Positions 1 to 7,518 are shown, numbered from the stretch's first letter. The stretch is DNA of 14,554 nt from Acidobacteriota bacterium (GCA_003224135.1 QHYO01000680.1:1-14554); one strand, 5' to 3'. Notes: generated by a model not told the origin, from the letters alone. Numbers and translations are program-made.

Positions 1-123
1 GATACCGACGTGCTTCATGTGCTGCAGCAGGATCCACCACTGTCGGAAATGGTCGCGACGCAACATTTCTTGTATGAAGTTGCGAGCGACGGAACGATCA
101 GAATCAAAAAGCAAAAGAAATAG
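1..123 (+). CDS. C-terminal fragment of an unidentified protein (5' end outside the window)
   Basis: Frame 1 is open from the first base to a TAG at 121-123 and encodes the last 40 residues of a protein. The fragment has a short helical-looking stretch (VLHVLQQDPPLSEMV), then HFLYEVASDGTIRIKK, and a very lysine-rich end. The layout (helix, helix, then a short strand pair around an S-D-G turn) could be a small winged-helix-like end, but this is inference and I do not recognise the family. The same DNA is also open in the frame of the next gene, but the basic, Cys/Arg-rich translation there looks like shadow coding. The stop lies 49 nt before the preferred start of the DUF457 gene on the same strand, so the two may be co-transcribed. 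Confidence 0.6.
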   Translation, partial: DTDVLHVLQQDPPLSEMVATQHFLYEVASDGTIRIKKQKK

Positions 124-172
124 AAACGATAAGGTATCAGGGGTTTTTTACGAAACGAGGAAGGACTTGTTC

Positions 173-733
173 GTGGCTTCACTGATTTCACATGCAGTGG
201 CGGCCCTTGGGATCGGTACGATCTTCGCCCCTTCGCAAGCTGCGACGCGCGTTTGGATTATTGGCGTGGCGTGCTCAATACTGCCTGATATTGATGTCGT
301 GGGATTTCGGTTGGGTATTCGTTACGGTGATTTCTGGGGACACCGCGGGTTCACGCACTCACTTCTTTTTGCCGCGATTTTGGCGACGCTTGTTCTCATC
401 GCAGGATTTTCTCGCGGATTTCCGGGCTTGGGTAAGGCCTGGCTTTGGACGTACTTCTTTTTCGCGACGGCGAGCCACGGCTTCTTGGACGCAATGACCA
501 ACGGCGGTCTGGGTGTGGCGTTCTTTTCGCCGTTCGATAACACCCGTTATTTCTTTCCGTGGCGTCCTATTGTGGTTTCGCCGATATCGCTCTCGCGATT
601 TTTCAGCGGGAAGGGTTTCGCTGTGTTGGAGAGTGAGCTTCTCTGGATCTGGATTCCGGCGGGAGTGCTGGCGGTATCCATACTTATCTTGCGGCGTGGG
701 TTTCGAACACCATCACCGGAATCGAAAGCCTGA
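173..733 (+). CDS. Membrane-bound metal-dependent hydrolase-like protein, DUF457 / YdjM family
   Basis: A 186-residue integral membrane protein. I chose GTG 173 because GAGGAAGG ends at 164, 8 nt upstream, and because family members begin right before the first conserved His. The frame is open back to an ATG at 17, but that extension covers the preceding gene's end and reads as basic, Cys-rich noise. Conserved polar residues sit in the pattern of this family: H7 (SLISHA), D39/D41 (ILPDID), H57-R-G-F-T-H62, and S-H102-G-F-L-D106. They alternate with hydrophobic segments at about 10-35, 63-80, 88-105 and 155-175. YdjM-type proteins are annotated as inner-membrane metal-dependent hydrolases; the E. 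coli member is under LexA control, and the true substrate is unknown. No LexA box is obvious here. Family assignment is firm; biochemical role is not. Confidence 0.82.
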   Translation: MASLISHAVAALGIGTIFAPSQAATRVWIIGVACSILPDIDVVGFRLGIRYGDFWGHRGFTHSLLFAAILATLVLIAGFSRGFPGLGKAWLWTYFFFATASHGFLDAMTNGGLGVAFFSPFDNTRYFFPWRPIVVSPISLSRFFSGKGFAVLESELLWIWIPAGVLAVSILILRRGFRTPSPESKA

Positions 734-745
734 CGAACGGCTGAA

Positions 746-771
746 ATGCAGCTTCTTTGCATCCACTTTTT
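746..771 (+). terminator. Weak terminator-like hairpin after the DUF457 gene
   Basis: ATGCAG (746-751) pairs with TTGCAT (757-762), six pairs including one G-U, around a 5-nt loop. A run of five T follows at 767-771. It lies 13 nt after the stop codon of the DUF457 gene and before the ATP-grasp operon, so it is well placed. The stem is short and A/T-containing, so any terminator activity would be weak. Confidence 0.25.
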
Positions 772-774
772 GGA

Positions 775-804
775 TTGGACGGGGGAGGAGTGCCGCTTTA
801 GATT
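775..804 (+). promoter_or_regulatory. Candidate sigma-70-type promoter for the ATP-grasp operon
   Basis: TTGGAC (775-780) and TAGATT (799-804) are separated by 18 nt, with three and four matches to the TTGACA and TATAAT consensus. Transcription would begin near 811 and leave a leader of about 100 nt before ATG 913. The position, just after the hairpin that may end the preceding gene, is sensible. The match is modest and would occur by chance fairly often. Confidence 0.3.
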
Positions 805-912
805 GGTAGCACCGTAACGCAAGCCTCTACGCCGCCGCGGTTCGTGCGCGGCCGTATGTTCGCGCGTTCGGCCGGGAAAATCCGACTCTACTGCCGGGTT
901 GCAGGAAGAACG

Positions 913-2424
913 ATGACAGCCGCGGCGATACCAATCCGATCTGACGCATCTCTGGCGTTCGTGAACTACCAGATGGATCACGCATACGACGAGATGTTCG
1001 CTACTGCGGGTGTGCCACGGGAGCATTACCGCGCTTTGCAGCAGACACTGCTCGGACTTGCTCCTGAAGAATTGCGCAAAATTCAGCAGGCCGCCGACCT
1101 GACGTTTCTCCACGAAGGAATCACTTTCACCGTTTACGGAAGCAAAGAGGGCACTGAACGAATTTTTCCAAATGATCTTTTGCCACGCATTATTCCAGCG
1201 AACGAATGGGCGCGCATTGAAAAGGGACTGACGCAACGGCTCACGGCGTTGAATCTTTTTCTGCGGGATATTTATCACGAGGGACGGATTCTTGCCGAAG
1301 GCATTGTGCCGCGGGAACTTATTTACAGCTGCAAGCATTTTCGCCGCGAGATGCGCGGCCTGAACGTCCCGCGCGATATTTACGTCAGTATCTGCGGTAC
1401 CGACCTGGTTCGGGTGCCTGACGGCTCGTTTGCGGTACTGGAAGACAATCTTCGCGTGCCGAGCGGCGTATCGTACATGCTCGCCAACCGCAAAGTGCTG
1501 AAACGAGTTTTTCCCACACTGTTCCGCGATTACGGCGTTTGGCCGATCGATCATTATCCGCAGGCGCTGCTTGCCACGTTGCGCACGATGTCGCCGGAAA
1601 ATTGCGCGTATCGCAACGATCCGAAGACGGTGCTGCTTACACCGGGCGTTTCTAATTCTGCCTATTTTGAACATGCATTTCTGGCGCAGCAGATGGGTAT
1701 CGAAGTCGTGGAAGGCCGCGACCTGCTGGTGCACGACAATCTTGTTTACATGCGCACAACCGCGGGCTTACGGCGCGTGGACGTAATTTATCGGCGAGTC
1801 GACGACGATTTTCTTGATCCGCTGCGATTCCGGCCGGATTCGATTCTGGGGGTACCGGGTCTTTTCAACGCGTATCGCGCGGGAAACGTGACGCTCGCGA
1901 ACGCCATTGGCACGGGAGTTGCCGACGACAAAGCGGTGTACGCGTACCTCCCACAAATTATCCGTTATTACCTGAACGAAGATCCGATACTGCCCAACGT
2001 CCCGACATTTTTGATGAGCGACAACACGCATCGTCAGCACACATTGCAGAACCTGGAAAAGATGGTGGTCAAAGCGGTCGGCGAGTCGGGCGGTTACGGA
2101 ATGTTGATCGGACCGCAGAGCACCGCGAAACAGCGCGACGAATTTCGCGCGCTTATCCTGGCCGATCCGCGCAACTACATCGCGCAGCCCACGCTTTCGC
2201 TTTCCTGCGCGCCGTGTCTGATCGATGGGGAAGTCGAATCGCGCCACATCGATTTGCGGCCGTACATTTTAATGGGAGAGAAGGTCACGATCGTTCCTGG
2301 CGGGCTGACCCGCGTGGCGCTGCGTCTAGGTTCGCTGGTGGTGAATTCTTCGCAGGGCGGAGGCAGCAAAGATACCTGGGTGCTGCGGGACGCTGACCGT
2401 ACCGGGGGGCCGGGAGCCGCATGA
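913..2424 (+). CDS. Circularly permuted ATP-grasp family protein (predicted amide/peptide ligase)
   Basis: A 503-residue protein of the circularly permuted ATP-grasp type 2 family (older names DUF404/DUF407). Members are predicted to use ATP to join a carboxylate to an amine, making an unknown peptide or amide product in the cytosol. Visible marks are YDEMF (25-29), [11 protein letters not shown] (175-185), [12 protein letters not shown] (386-397), HIDLRP (445-450) and [13 protein letters not shown] (477-489). The last carries the Ser/Gly-rich and basic residues typical of these proteins. The length is usual. The frame extends upstream to a GTG at 844, but no ribosome-binding site precedes it; ATG 913 has AGGAAG at 903-908, 4 nt away. 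The stop overlaps the alpha-E start by 4 nt (ATGA), so translation is probably coupled. The family recurs with alpha-E and transglutaminase genes, as here. The natural substrate is not established. Confidence 0.9.
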   Translation: MTAAAIPIRSDASLAFVNYQMDHAYDEMFATAGVPREHYRALQQTLLGLAPEELRKIQQAADLTFLHEGITFTVYGSKEGTERIFPNDLLPRIIPANEWARIEKGLTQRLTALNLFLRDIYHEGRILAEGIVPRELIYSCKHFRREMRGLNVPRDIYVSICGTDLVRVPDGSFAVLEDNLRVPSGVSYMLANRKVLKRVFPTLFRDYGVWPIDHYPQALLATLRTMSPENCAYRNDPKTVLLTPGVSNSAYFEHAFLAQQMGIEVVEGRDLLVHDNLVYMRTTAGLRRVDVIYRRVDDDFLDPLRFRPDSILGVPGLFNAYRAGNVTLANAIGTGVADDKAVYAYLPQIIRYYLNEDPILPNVPTFLMSDNTHRQHTLQNLEKMVVKAVGESGGYGMLIGPQSTAKQRDEFRALILADPRNYIAQPTLSLSCAPCLIDGEVESRHIDLRPYILMGEKVTIVPGGLTRVALRLGSLVVNSSQGGGSKDTWVLRDADRTGGPGAA

Positions 2425-3428
2425 GACCGCCGCGAAATTTCTACGTAAAAACTTTCAAACGCGAAGCGGGCATGCTGTCGCGCGTTGCGGAGAATCTTTA
2501 TTGGATGAGCCGCTATCTGGAGCGCGCGGAACACACCGCGCGTCTGCTGGATGTCGAGCTGCAACTGTGGCTGGACCAGTCGCCGGAAGTTGGCGCAGGC
2601 CGCTGGCGGTTTCTCGTCGATGCGCTGCAAGTCGCCGGCGTGCAGGGCAGGCTCGATCCGCTGCAACTTGCGGAAACGCTGGTGTTCAGCCGCGCGAATG
2701 GATCGTCGATTGTTTCCTGCATGTCGGCGGCGCGCGAGAATCTGCGCCACGTGCGTGAACAATGCAACTCCGAAATGTGGGAGCAGTTGAACAAACTTTA
2801 TTTGCAGGTGATTGACCGGCGCGCCGAGGAAGGCTGGATTCTCAATTCACATGAACTTTTTCGCGCGGTGCAGGAGGGCGCGCATCTTTTTCAGGGCGTC
2901 ACCGACGCGACCATGAGTCACGGTGAGGGCTGGCAGTACATCCAGCTGGGGCGCTACGTGGAACGGACCCACACACTTGCGGCGTTGATGGACACGCACT
3001 TCAGGCGCGCGGCGGCGGCGACGGATTTGCCGGTCGACAGCGCGGAATATTTGAGTTGGGTGGGGCTGCTGCGGGGATGCGCGGCGTTTGAGGCGTATTG
3101 CAAAGCGCAGACGGCGGAGATTCGTCCGCTGCGCGTCGCGGAATTTTTGCTGCTCAACCCGGAGTTGCCGCACTCCGTGCGATTTTCTGTGGACCGCATG
3201 AACGCCGCGCTGCATGTGATCGGCGATTTGACGGAACGCCGTGAAAAGCTGCCCGCGCGAATTGCCGGGAGACTGCGCGCAAAACTGAGCTTCAGCCAGA
3301 TTGAAGAGATCATGGAAGAAGGTGTGGGGACTTACCTGGAAAATATCCGCGGTGAGTGCGCGGAGATTCACGCCGCGATTCACCAGATCTATTTCGACTA
3401 TGCGATTGACACGGAACTAGCTTCGTAA
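2421..3428 (+). CDS. Alpha-E domain protein (DUF403 family)
   Basis: A 335-residue, mostly helical protein. The family hallmark [19 protein letters not shown] is at residues 19-37, and a second characteristic run around [14 protein letters not shown] lies near the middle. The repeated Y-x-x-R-x-x/E-R pattern suggests internal helical repeats. The alpha-E domain has no known enzymatic reaction; it occurs next to, or fused to, circularly permuted ATP-grasp enzymes and is predicted to be their partner. Two starts are possible. ATG 2421 overlaps the upstream stop as ATGA and has GGGAG at 2412-2416. ATG 2472 would give 318 residues starting MLSRVAEN, the usual start in this family, but has a weaker ribosome-binding site. 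The first 17 residues (basic, [16 protein letters not shown]) may therefore be real or untranslated. No signal peptide is seen, so it is cytosolic. Confidence 0.88.
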   Translation: MRPPRNFYVKTFKREAGMLSRVAENLYWMSRYLERAEHTARLLDVELQLWLDQSPEVGAGRWRFLVDALQVAGVQGRLDPLQLAETLVFSRANGSSIVSCMSAARENLRHVREQCNSEMWEQLNKLYLQVIDRRAEEGWILNSHELFRAVQEGAHLFQGVTDATMSHGEGWQYIQLGRYVERTHTLAALMDTHFRRAAAATDLPVDSAEYLSWVGLLRGCAAFEAYCKAQTAEIRPLRVAEFLLLNPELPHSVRFSVDRMNAALHVIGDLTERREKLPARIAGRLRAKLSFSQIEEIMEEGVGTYLENIRGECAEIHAAIHQIYFDYAIDTELAS

Positions 3429-3491
3429 AGACAAGGAAAGGAAAAATCAGAAATAAAGAAGTAGGGACATAAGAAAAAGCAAGAGACAGAG
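3429..3491 (+). other. Purine-rich leader between the alpha-E and transglutaminase genes
   Basis: This 63-nt spacer is very rich in A and G on the + strand; only about ten bases are pyrimidines. It contains AAGGAAAGGA near its start, a few GA-rich stretches and AGAGACAGAG directly before ATG 3492. No stem-loop or promoter pair stands out. It probably works as an unstructured, ribosome-accessible leader for the transglutaminase gene, read from the upstream promoter. That role is inference from composition. Confidence 0.4.
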
Positions 3492-4520
3492 ATGGCCTAT
3501 TCCATCAAACACGTCACCACATTTCGCTATCACCCTGCTGTCGGCGAGAGCGTTATGGAAGTGCGCATGCAGCCGCGCTCGGATATGCGCCAGCGCTGCA
3601 TCACTTTTTCGCTGGACGTGAATCCCCAGGCCAATGTGATGACGTATCGCGATTTTTTTGGAAACGCCGTGCATCACTTCGATATTCCCGGCCGGCACAA
3701 ACTGATCGAGGTCACGGCACACGCAATCGTGGACATCAATCCGGCGGCGTGGCCGGCCGTGCATTACGGTACCTGGGAAGATCTCGATACGCGCGTGGCC
3801 GAAGGCGACTACTGGGAGATGCTGCTTCCCAGCCAGTATGCAAAGCCCACAGATTTGTTGGCAGAGCTGTCCGAGGAATTAAAACTCGAACGGCGCGGCG
3901 CGCCACTCGACCTGCTGATGGAAGTGAACCGGGCGCTCTACGACAAATTCGACTACGCGCCGAACACCACCAAAGTGGATTCGCCCATCGATGATGCGTT
4001 ACGAGCGCGCCGGGGCGTCTGCCAGGATTTTGCGCACATTATGATCGCTCTGGTGCGCCAGTTGAAAATTCCATGCCGCTACGTGAGCGGCTATCTTTTC
4101 CACGCAGACAAAGCGAAAGACCGTTCGCCCGCGGGAGCAACGCATGCCTGGGTCGAGGCGTATCTGGGCGAAGCAGGTTGGGTGGCTTTCGATCCGACGA
4201 ATAATTTATTGGGTAGCGAACGTCACATCCACGTTGCCGTCGGACGCGATTATGCTGATGTGCCGCCTACGCGTGGCGTCTACAAGGGCGAAGCCGAAAG
4301 TGAACTTAGCGTGCGCGTGGTCGTTGCGCCCCAAAAACCGCCAGCTCGATGGACCAGCAACAACAGCAGCAGCAATAGGCCGAATCTACCTCAGAAAAAT
4401 TCTATGGGCGAAAAAGTTTCGAGTGAAATTGCAGCGACGCAGGAAGATGCTCAGCAAAGTACGGCCAGTCGTGACGGCCGGGATAGATGTGGGCTTCGTG
4501 CGGAATGCGGCGGGAAGTGA
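3492..4520 (+). CDS. Transglutaminase-like cysteine protease-fold protein, probably frameshifted near its C-terminus
   Basis: As read, this is 342 residues. An N-terminal beta-sandwich domain typical of bacterial transglutaminase-like proteins (about 1-85, starting YSIKHVTTFRY) is followed by a transglutaminase-fold domain. The catalytic triad is intact: C177 in RRGVCQDFAH, H218 in GATHAWVEAY and D234 in WVAFDPTNN. Such proteins are thought to cleave or transfer amide bonds. With the upstream ATP-grasp and alpha-E genes it forms a recurrent cassette predicted to build and process a peptide-like product. There is no signal peptide. Residues from about 283 on (Ser/Asn/Gln-rich, then basic) do not look like the family and overlap the opposite-strand esterase by 119 nt. 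Moving to the -1 frame near CCCCAAAAA (4329-4337) gives TASSMD plus seven Gln and a stop at 4376-4378, removing the overlap. A one-base loss there, real or a sequencing error, is the simplest explanation. Confidence 0.87.
   Translation: MAYSIKHVTTFRYHPAVGESVMEVRMQPRSDMRQRCITFSLDVNPQANVMTYRDFFGNAVHHFDIPGRHKLIEVTAHAIVDINPAAWPAVHYGTWEDLDTRVAEGDYWEMLLPSQYAKPTDLLAELSEELKLERRGAPLDLLMEVNRALYDKFDYAPNTTKVDSPIDDALRARRGVCQDFAHIMIALVRQLKIPCRYVSGYLFHADKAKDRSPAGATHAWVEAYLGEAGWVAFDPTNNLLGSERHIHVAVGRDYADVPPTRGVYKGEAESELSVRVVVAPQKPPARWTSNNSSSNRPNLPQKNSMGEKVSSEIAATQEDAQQSTASRDGRDRCGLRAECGGK
4355..4375 (+). repeat. CAG/CAA microrepeat encoding poly-Gln in the alternate frame
   Basis: Seven consecutive CAG/CAA codons (CAG CAA CAA CAG CAG CAG CAA) run into TAG in the frame that begins at position 4349 (ATG GAC). 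In the frame of the annotated transglutaminase the same bases read as Ser/Asn codons. The mixed codon use within one amino acid suggests that this frame is or was coding, rather than pure slippage of a trinucleotide. Confidence 0.6.
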
Positions 4521-5274
4521 GTATTCTGTCGAGCGCTGTGGCTCCAGTTTCGAAACCAAAGTCGTCATGATCTCCGCAATCGAAATAGATTTTCAGGCCT
4601 GCCAAGCTTGAGGTGCGCGCGAGCGTCAGCGGGCTGTTGCGATCCCAGAACGCGGGATCGGGCGGCGAACCAAACGTTCCGCCCAGAATGCGCGTGCGGA
4701 TGCTGCCACCCTGCGTCGGCGCGGTGAACGCAGGAAGTCTGTCGACGATTGCCGGGCTGTGCGCGCTGACAGAGGAGAAAAGTTCCGGGTGACGGAATGC
4801 GAGGTGCAATGCGCCATATCCTCCCATGGAGACCCCAGAGAGCGCGCGATTCGCGCGGCCGGCCCGCGTGCGGTAGCGCGATTCGATCCCCGGCAAGAAT
4901 TCCTGCACCAGGAAATCTTCGTAGCGGATTGACCCGTCATGCGAATTAATGTAAAAAGAACCGCCCGCGTTCGGTGTGGCAATCAGAAATTCACCGAGTT
5001 GTCCGTGTTCCCACAAGTCTTCCACCAGGTTAAATCCGCCGGCGTGGATGAACATTTGTTCGTTGTCGCCGAGCCCGTGGAAAAAATAAAGAACGGGATA
5101 TTTGCGGGGTTTGTCCGCGTCGTAGCTCGGTGGAAGAATTACGCAATAATTCACCGGATGCGCAAGGATTTTACTGGGTAGCGAATTGCACTCGACTCGT
5201 CCTGTTGCGGCCGAAGTGGAAGACGTGAAACAAAGAATGAGCAAGAAAATGAGAAAGAATTGTCGAAAGGTCAC
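4402..5274 (-). CDS. Secreted alpha/beta-hydrolase esterase (esterase D / PF00756 family)
   Basis: A 290-residue secreted esterase. The N-terminus is a signal peptide (MTFRQF, hydrophobic LIFLLILCF, likely cut after about TSA at 20-22). The alpha/beta-hydrolase core shows the oxyanion-side FFHGLGD (64-70), the nucleophile elbow GVSMGGYG with S149, a likely acid Asp at D237/D238 in CGDHDDFG, and H268 in PGRHDW. This is the complete triad of the esterase D / S-formylglutathione hydrolase / mycolyltransferase-like family. Export argues for a periplasmic or extracellular ester (for example an acetylated or feruloylated sugar) rather than S-formylglutathione; the substrate is inference. The GTG start at 5274 lies 9 nt after the permease stop, with no clear ribosome-binding site, so translational coupling is likely. 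It is the last gene of a three-gene minus-strand operon with an ABC exporter. Confidence 0.88.
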   Translation of the reverse strand: MTFRQFFLIFLLILCFTSSTSAATGRVECNSLPSKILAHPVNYCVILPPSYDADKPRKYPVLYFFHGLGDNEQMFIHAGGFNLVEDLWEHGQLGEFLIATPNAGGSFYINSHDGSIRYEDFLVQEFLPGIESRYRTRAGRANRALSGVSMGGYGALHLAFRHPELFSSVSAHSPAIVDRLPAFTAPTQGGSIRTRILGGTFGSPPDPAFWDRNSPLTLARTSSLAGLKIYFDCGDHDDFGFETGATALDRILTSRRIPHEAHIYPGRHDWPYFAEHLPASLQFHSKLFRP

Positions 5275-5283
5275 GGCGATAGT

Positions 5284-6627
5284 TTACTCGTAGCGCAGAG
5301 CGTCTACGGGATTGAGTTTCGCGGCGCGCGACGCTGGATAAAGTCCGGCGGTGAGGCTCACAAGAAGTGCGAAGCCGATTGCGCCCACAATGAGCCACCA
5401 CGGCACGGCGGAAATTTCAACGCCCGGCAGATCCTGCCGCTTCAAATAGATGTTGGTGCCGAGCGTTAGCGCTTGTCCGATCAGCCAGCCGAAGAAAACG
5501 CCGAACACGCCTCCGGCAAGCCCCATCACTCCGGCTTCCACAAAGAAAAGTTGTTTCACATCGCTGTCGGCGGCGCCAAGCGCTTTGAGCACACCGATTT
5601 CCCGGCGGCGTTCGAGGATGGCCATTACCAGGGTGTTGATGATGCCGAGCGTGGCGACGGCCAGAGCCAGGCTGCCGAAAATTCCCAGTAACAGATCAAA
5701 AACCGAAAAAAAGATACGCATGCTTTTCGAGGCGTCGAGCAGGGAAAAGGCGCCAAAGCCGAGTTGCTTGATTTTGCCTTCGGTGGCATCCACAAGCGAA
5801 GGGCTCTTCACGCGCACGGTCAGGCTTGCGTAAGCGGGCTTGTCCGAAGAGGTGTCGCGGAGCACGTCGCGCAAATCGTTTACCTGCGCGGCGCGCAATG
5901 TTTCCGCGACGGGCAACGGAATCAGCAGGCGCCCGCTGCCGAAACCTCCAAAACCGGAAGCCGGCTCTGTTTCCACCACGCCGACGATGCGCAGATGCTT
6001 TTCTTTTGGAACAACGCTAAACCCACCGGAATTTTGTGCACCACCGCCGGTCTCAGAGGGCAATGACTGCCGCTCTGCGTAACGCAAAACCAGCTCTTTC
6101 CCAATCAATTGTGCCGTTTGCGGATTCAGCTCCTTCGCAAATTCAATCTGCAGGATCGCCTCATCGGCGTTCGGCGAAGAGAAAAAGGCTCCCTGCATGC
6201 CGTCGAATGCGCCGCTCTGTTTCGAAGATTCGGGCATTCCGGCAACCATGGTGGCGAACGGTTTTCCGTCGAAGCGTACCTCCGTGAAAAACCGGATTTG
6301 CGGATAGACCTCAATTACATTCGGCAGCTTCGTGATTTCCACTCGCGCTGCTTCGTCGAGGGGCCGCGCTTTGGGAGCAGCGGCACGTGTTGCGGGAGGG
6401 CCCGCGCCCGGTCCGCGAAGATTCGTTTTCGGCGTGACGAAAATGGAGTCGAAGAGTCCGCTCTTGGCAAGGCGGCTCGATGCGAGTTGCTGCAGTCCCA
6501 CGCCCAGGGAAAGCATGGCGACGAGTGAAGCGACGCCAACGGCGACTCCAAGAGTTGTAAGCGAATTGCGAAGAATTGCTTCACGAAGATTGCGTACCGC
6601 GAGCTCAGTCATATCACGGAGTTTCAT
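5284..6627 (-). CDS. ABC transporter permease, MacB/FtsX type
   Basis: A 447-residue permease with the MacB-like layout: one N-terminal membrane helix (about 22-45), a large extracytoplasmic domain (about 46-305) and three C-terminal helices (about 310-338, 362-388, 408-428). The last three make up an FtsX domain, including ERRREIGVLKALGA and the closing NPVDALRYE. Such permeases do not form a classical channel; they use ATP hydrolysis in the cytoplasm to drive periplasmic movements that export peptides, lipoproteins or antibiotics. The extracytoplasmic domain has a Pro/Ala-rich insert (about 72-95) and a Gly-rich stretch (around SGFGGFGSG), both probably flexible. The ATG overlaps the ATPase stop as ATGA, so the two are coupled. 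The length is slightly above the usual 400 residues because of these inserts. The substrate is unknown. No membrane-fusion protein gene is nearby, unlike classical MacAB. Confidence 0.9.
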   Translation of the reverse strand: MKLRDMTELAVRNLREAILRNSLTTLGVAVGVASLVAMLSLGVGLQQLASSRLAKSGLFDSIFVTPKTNLRGPGAGPPATRAAAPKARPLDEAARVEITKLPNVIEVYPQIRFFTEVRFDGKPFATMVAGMPESSKQSGAFDGMQGAFFSSPNADEAILQIEFAKELNPQTAQLIGKELVLRYAERQSLPSETGGGAQNSGGFSVVPKEKHLRIVGVVETEPASGFGGFGSGRLLIPLPVAETLRAAQVNDLRDVLRDTSSDKPAYASLTVRVKSPSLVDATEGKIKQLGFGAFSLLDASKSMRIFFSVFDLLLGIFGSLALAVATLGIINTLVMAILERRREIGVLKALGAADSDVKQLFFVEAGVMGLAGGVFGVFFGWLIGQALTLGTNIYLKRQDLPGVEISAVPWWLIVGAIGFALLVSLTAGLYPASRAAKLNPVDALRYE

Positions 6628-7391
6628 TGGCCGGCTCCCGTTGTCGCTTGAGTCGTGACCTGAGTTGATGCATGCGCCTCGGTTGCCGCGGTTGACAAGA
6701 GCTTTCCGTCGCCCATGGTCGCTAGCCGGTCGGCGAAGCGCTCGGCAAGGTGCCGCTCGTGTGTGACCATGACAATCGTCATATCCATGGTGGATTGAAT
6801 TTCGCGCAGCAGAGTAAGGATCGCTTCGCCCGTCGCGGAGTCGAGATTTCCAGTGGGTTCGTCGGCAAAAAGAATTTTGGGACGGTTGACGAGGGCACGC
6901 GCGATGGCGGTGCGTTGCTGTTCGCCGCCGGAAAGTTCGCTCGGCCGGTGGCCGGTGCGTTTGGCGAGCCGCACGCGTTCGAGCGCTTCCTGGACGCGCG
7001 CTGCCCGTTCGCCGCGTTCGACTTCGGCCAACCGCAGGGGAAGCTCTACATTTTCCTCGAGCGTCATGCGCGGCAGCAGATTGAACGATTGAAAAACCAT
7101 GCCCACCGTATTGCGGCGATAGCGCGCAAGTTCGAGCGGCGAAAGTTCGGCGAGATTGCGACCGCCAGAAACAATCGAGCCCGCAGTAGGACGATCGAGC
7201 CCGGCCATCAGATTCAGCAAAGTAGATTTGCCGGAGCCGGAGCTGCCAAGAAGCGCAAGGAACTCTCCGGCGGGAACGACAAGCGAAACATCATCCACCG
7301 CGCGGATGGAGGATTCGCCCATGCTGTAGTGGCGCGAAACGTGGTCAATCTGCAGGGCGGGCAAACCGGTAGCTGTTGTGCTTGGTGGCAT
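6624..7391 (-). CDS. ABC transporter ATP-binding protein, MacB/LolD type
   Basis: A 255-residue ATPase that powers the permease encoded next to it. All nucleotide-binding motifs are intact: Walker [10 protein letters not shown] (49-57), Q-loop Q101 in [10 protein letters not shown], signature LSGGEQQR (153-160), Walker B ILFADEP (173-179) with the following TGNLD, and the switch His H211 in VTHE. The FQSFNLLP and DEPTGNLD wording is typical of the LolD/MacB/FtsE branch. The C-terminal 20 residues are Ala/Thr/Gln-rich, low complexity and dispensable-looking. ATG 7391 is the first possible start in this frame, since an in-frame TGA lies only 12 nt upstream, yet it has no ribosome-binding site. 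A strong AAGGAGGG (7431-7424) instead precedes a GTG at 7420 in another frame. The start or the first codons may therefore be misread or translationally coupled. Confidence 0.92.
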   Translation of the reverse strand: MPPSTTATGLPALQIDHVSRHYSMGESSIRAVDDVSLVVPAGEFLALLGSSGSGKSTLLNLMAGLDRPTAGSIVSGGRNLAELSPLELARYRRNTVGMVFQSFNLLPRMTLEENVELPLRLAEVERGERAARVQEALERVRLAKRTGHRPSELSGGEQQRTAIARALVNRPKILFADEPTGNLDSATGEAILTLLREIQSTMDMTIVMVTHERHLAERFADRLATMGDGKLLSTAATEAHASTQVTTQATTGAGQ

Positions 7392-7417
7392 AGGAATTGG
7401 CTCTCAAGGGTACTACG

Positions 7418-7431
7418 CACGAGCCCTCCTT
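7418..7431 (-). promoter_or_regulatory. Strong ribosome-binding site and GTG ahead of the ABC ATPase, but out of its frame
   Basis: On the minus strand AAGGAGGG (7431-7424) is followed after 3 nt by GTG (7420-7418). That GTG opens a 68-codon frame ending at 7214, overlapping the ATPase gene in a different frame. Its product ([23 protein letters not shown] and onward) resembles no family I know. It could be a short translated leader that delivers ribosomes to ATG 7391, or the true start of the ATPase if one base is wrong between 7420 and 7391. Confidence 0.4.
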
Positions 7432-7518
7432 AAGATTGCGGAGTTGGATGCTGCGCTCTCATTAAGCGTCGAACACGCGACACTTCCTTACAGAGAGGTT
7501 TGCGGCGGCGGCTTACGG

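Noticed and set aside
17..172. ATG 17 as the start of the DUF457 protein
   Set aside because: The extension overlaps the real tail of the preceding gene and encodes Cys/Arg/Ser-rich sequence; GTG 173 has a good ribosome-binding site and matches the family start.
844..912. GTG 844 as the start of the ATP-grasp gene
   Set aside because: No ribosome-binding site precedes it and the added 23 residues (Arg-rich) do not resemble the family; ATG 913 has AGGAAG in place.
547..1734. Long minus-strand open frame of 395 codons opposite the ATP-grasp gene
   Set aside because: Its translation is rich in His, Arg, Gln and Cys with no recognisable domain, and it lies over strong ATP-grasp coding on the plus strand. 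It is typical of shadow frames in GC-rich DNA.
4329..4337. Programmed -1 ribosomal slippage at CCCCAAAAA
   Set aside because: In the reading phase here the bases are C CAA AAA, which does not fit the X XXY YYZ slippery pattern, and I see no strong downstream stem-loop. A lost base is simpler, though slippage is not excluded.
4402..4520. Genuine 119-nt convergent overlap between transglutaminase and esterase genes
   Set aside because: The esterase end is ordinary for its family, while the transglutaminase end is not; the overlap vanishes with the frame correction at 4329-4337.
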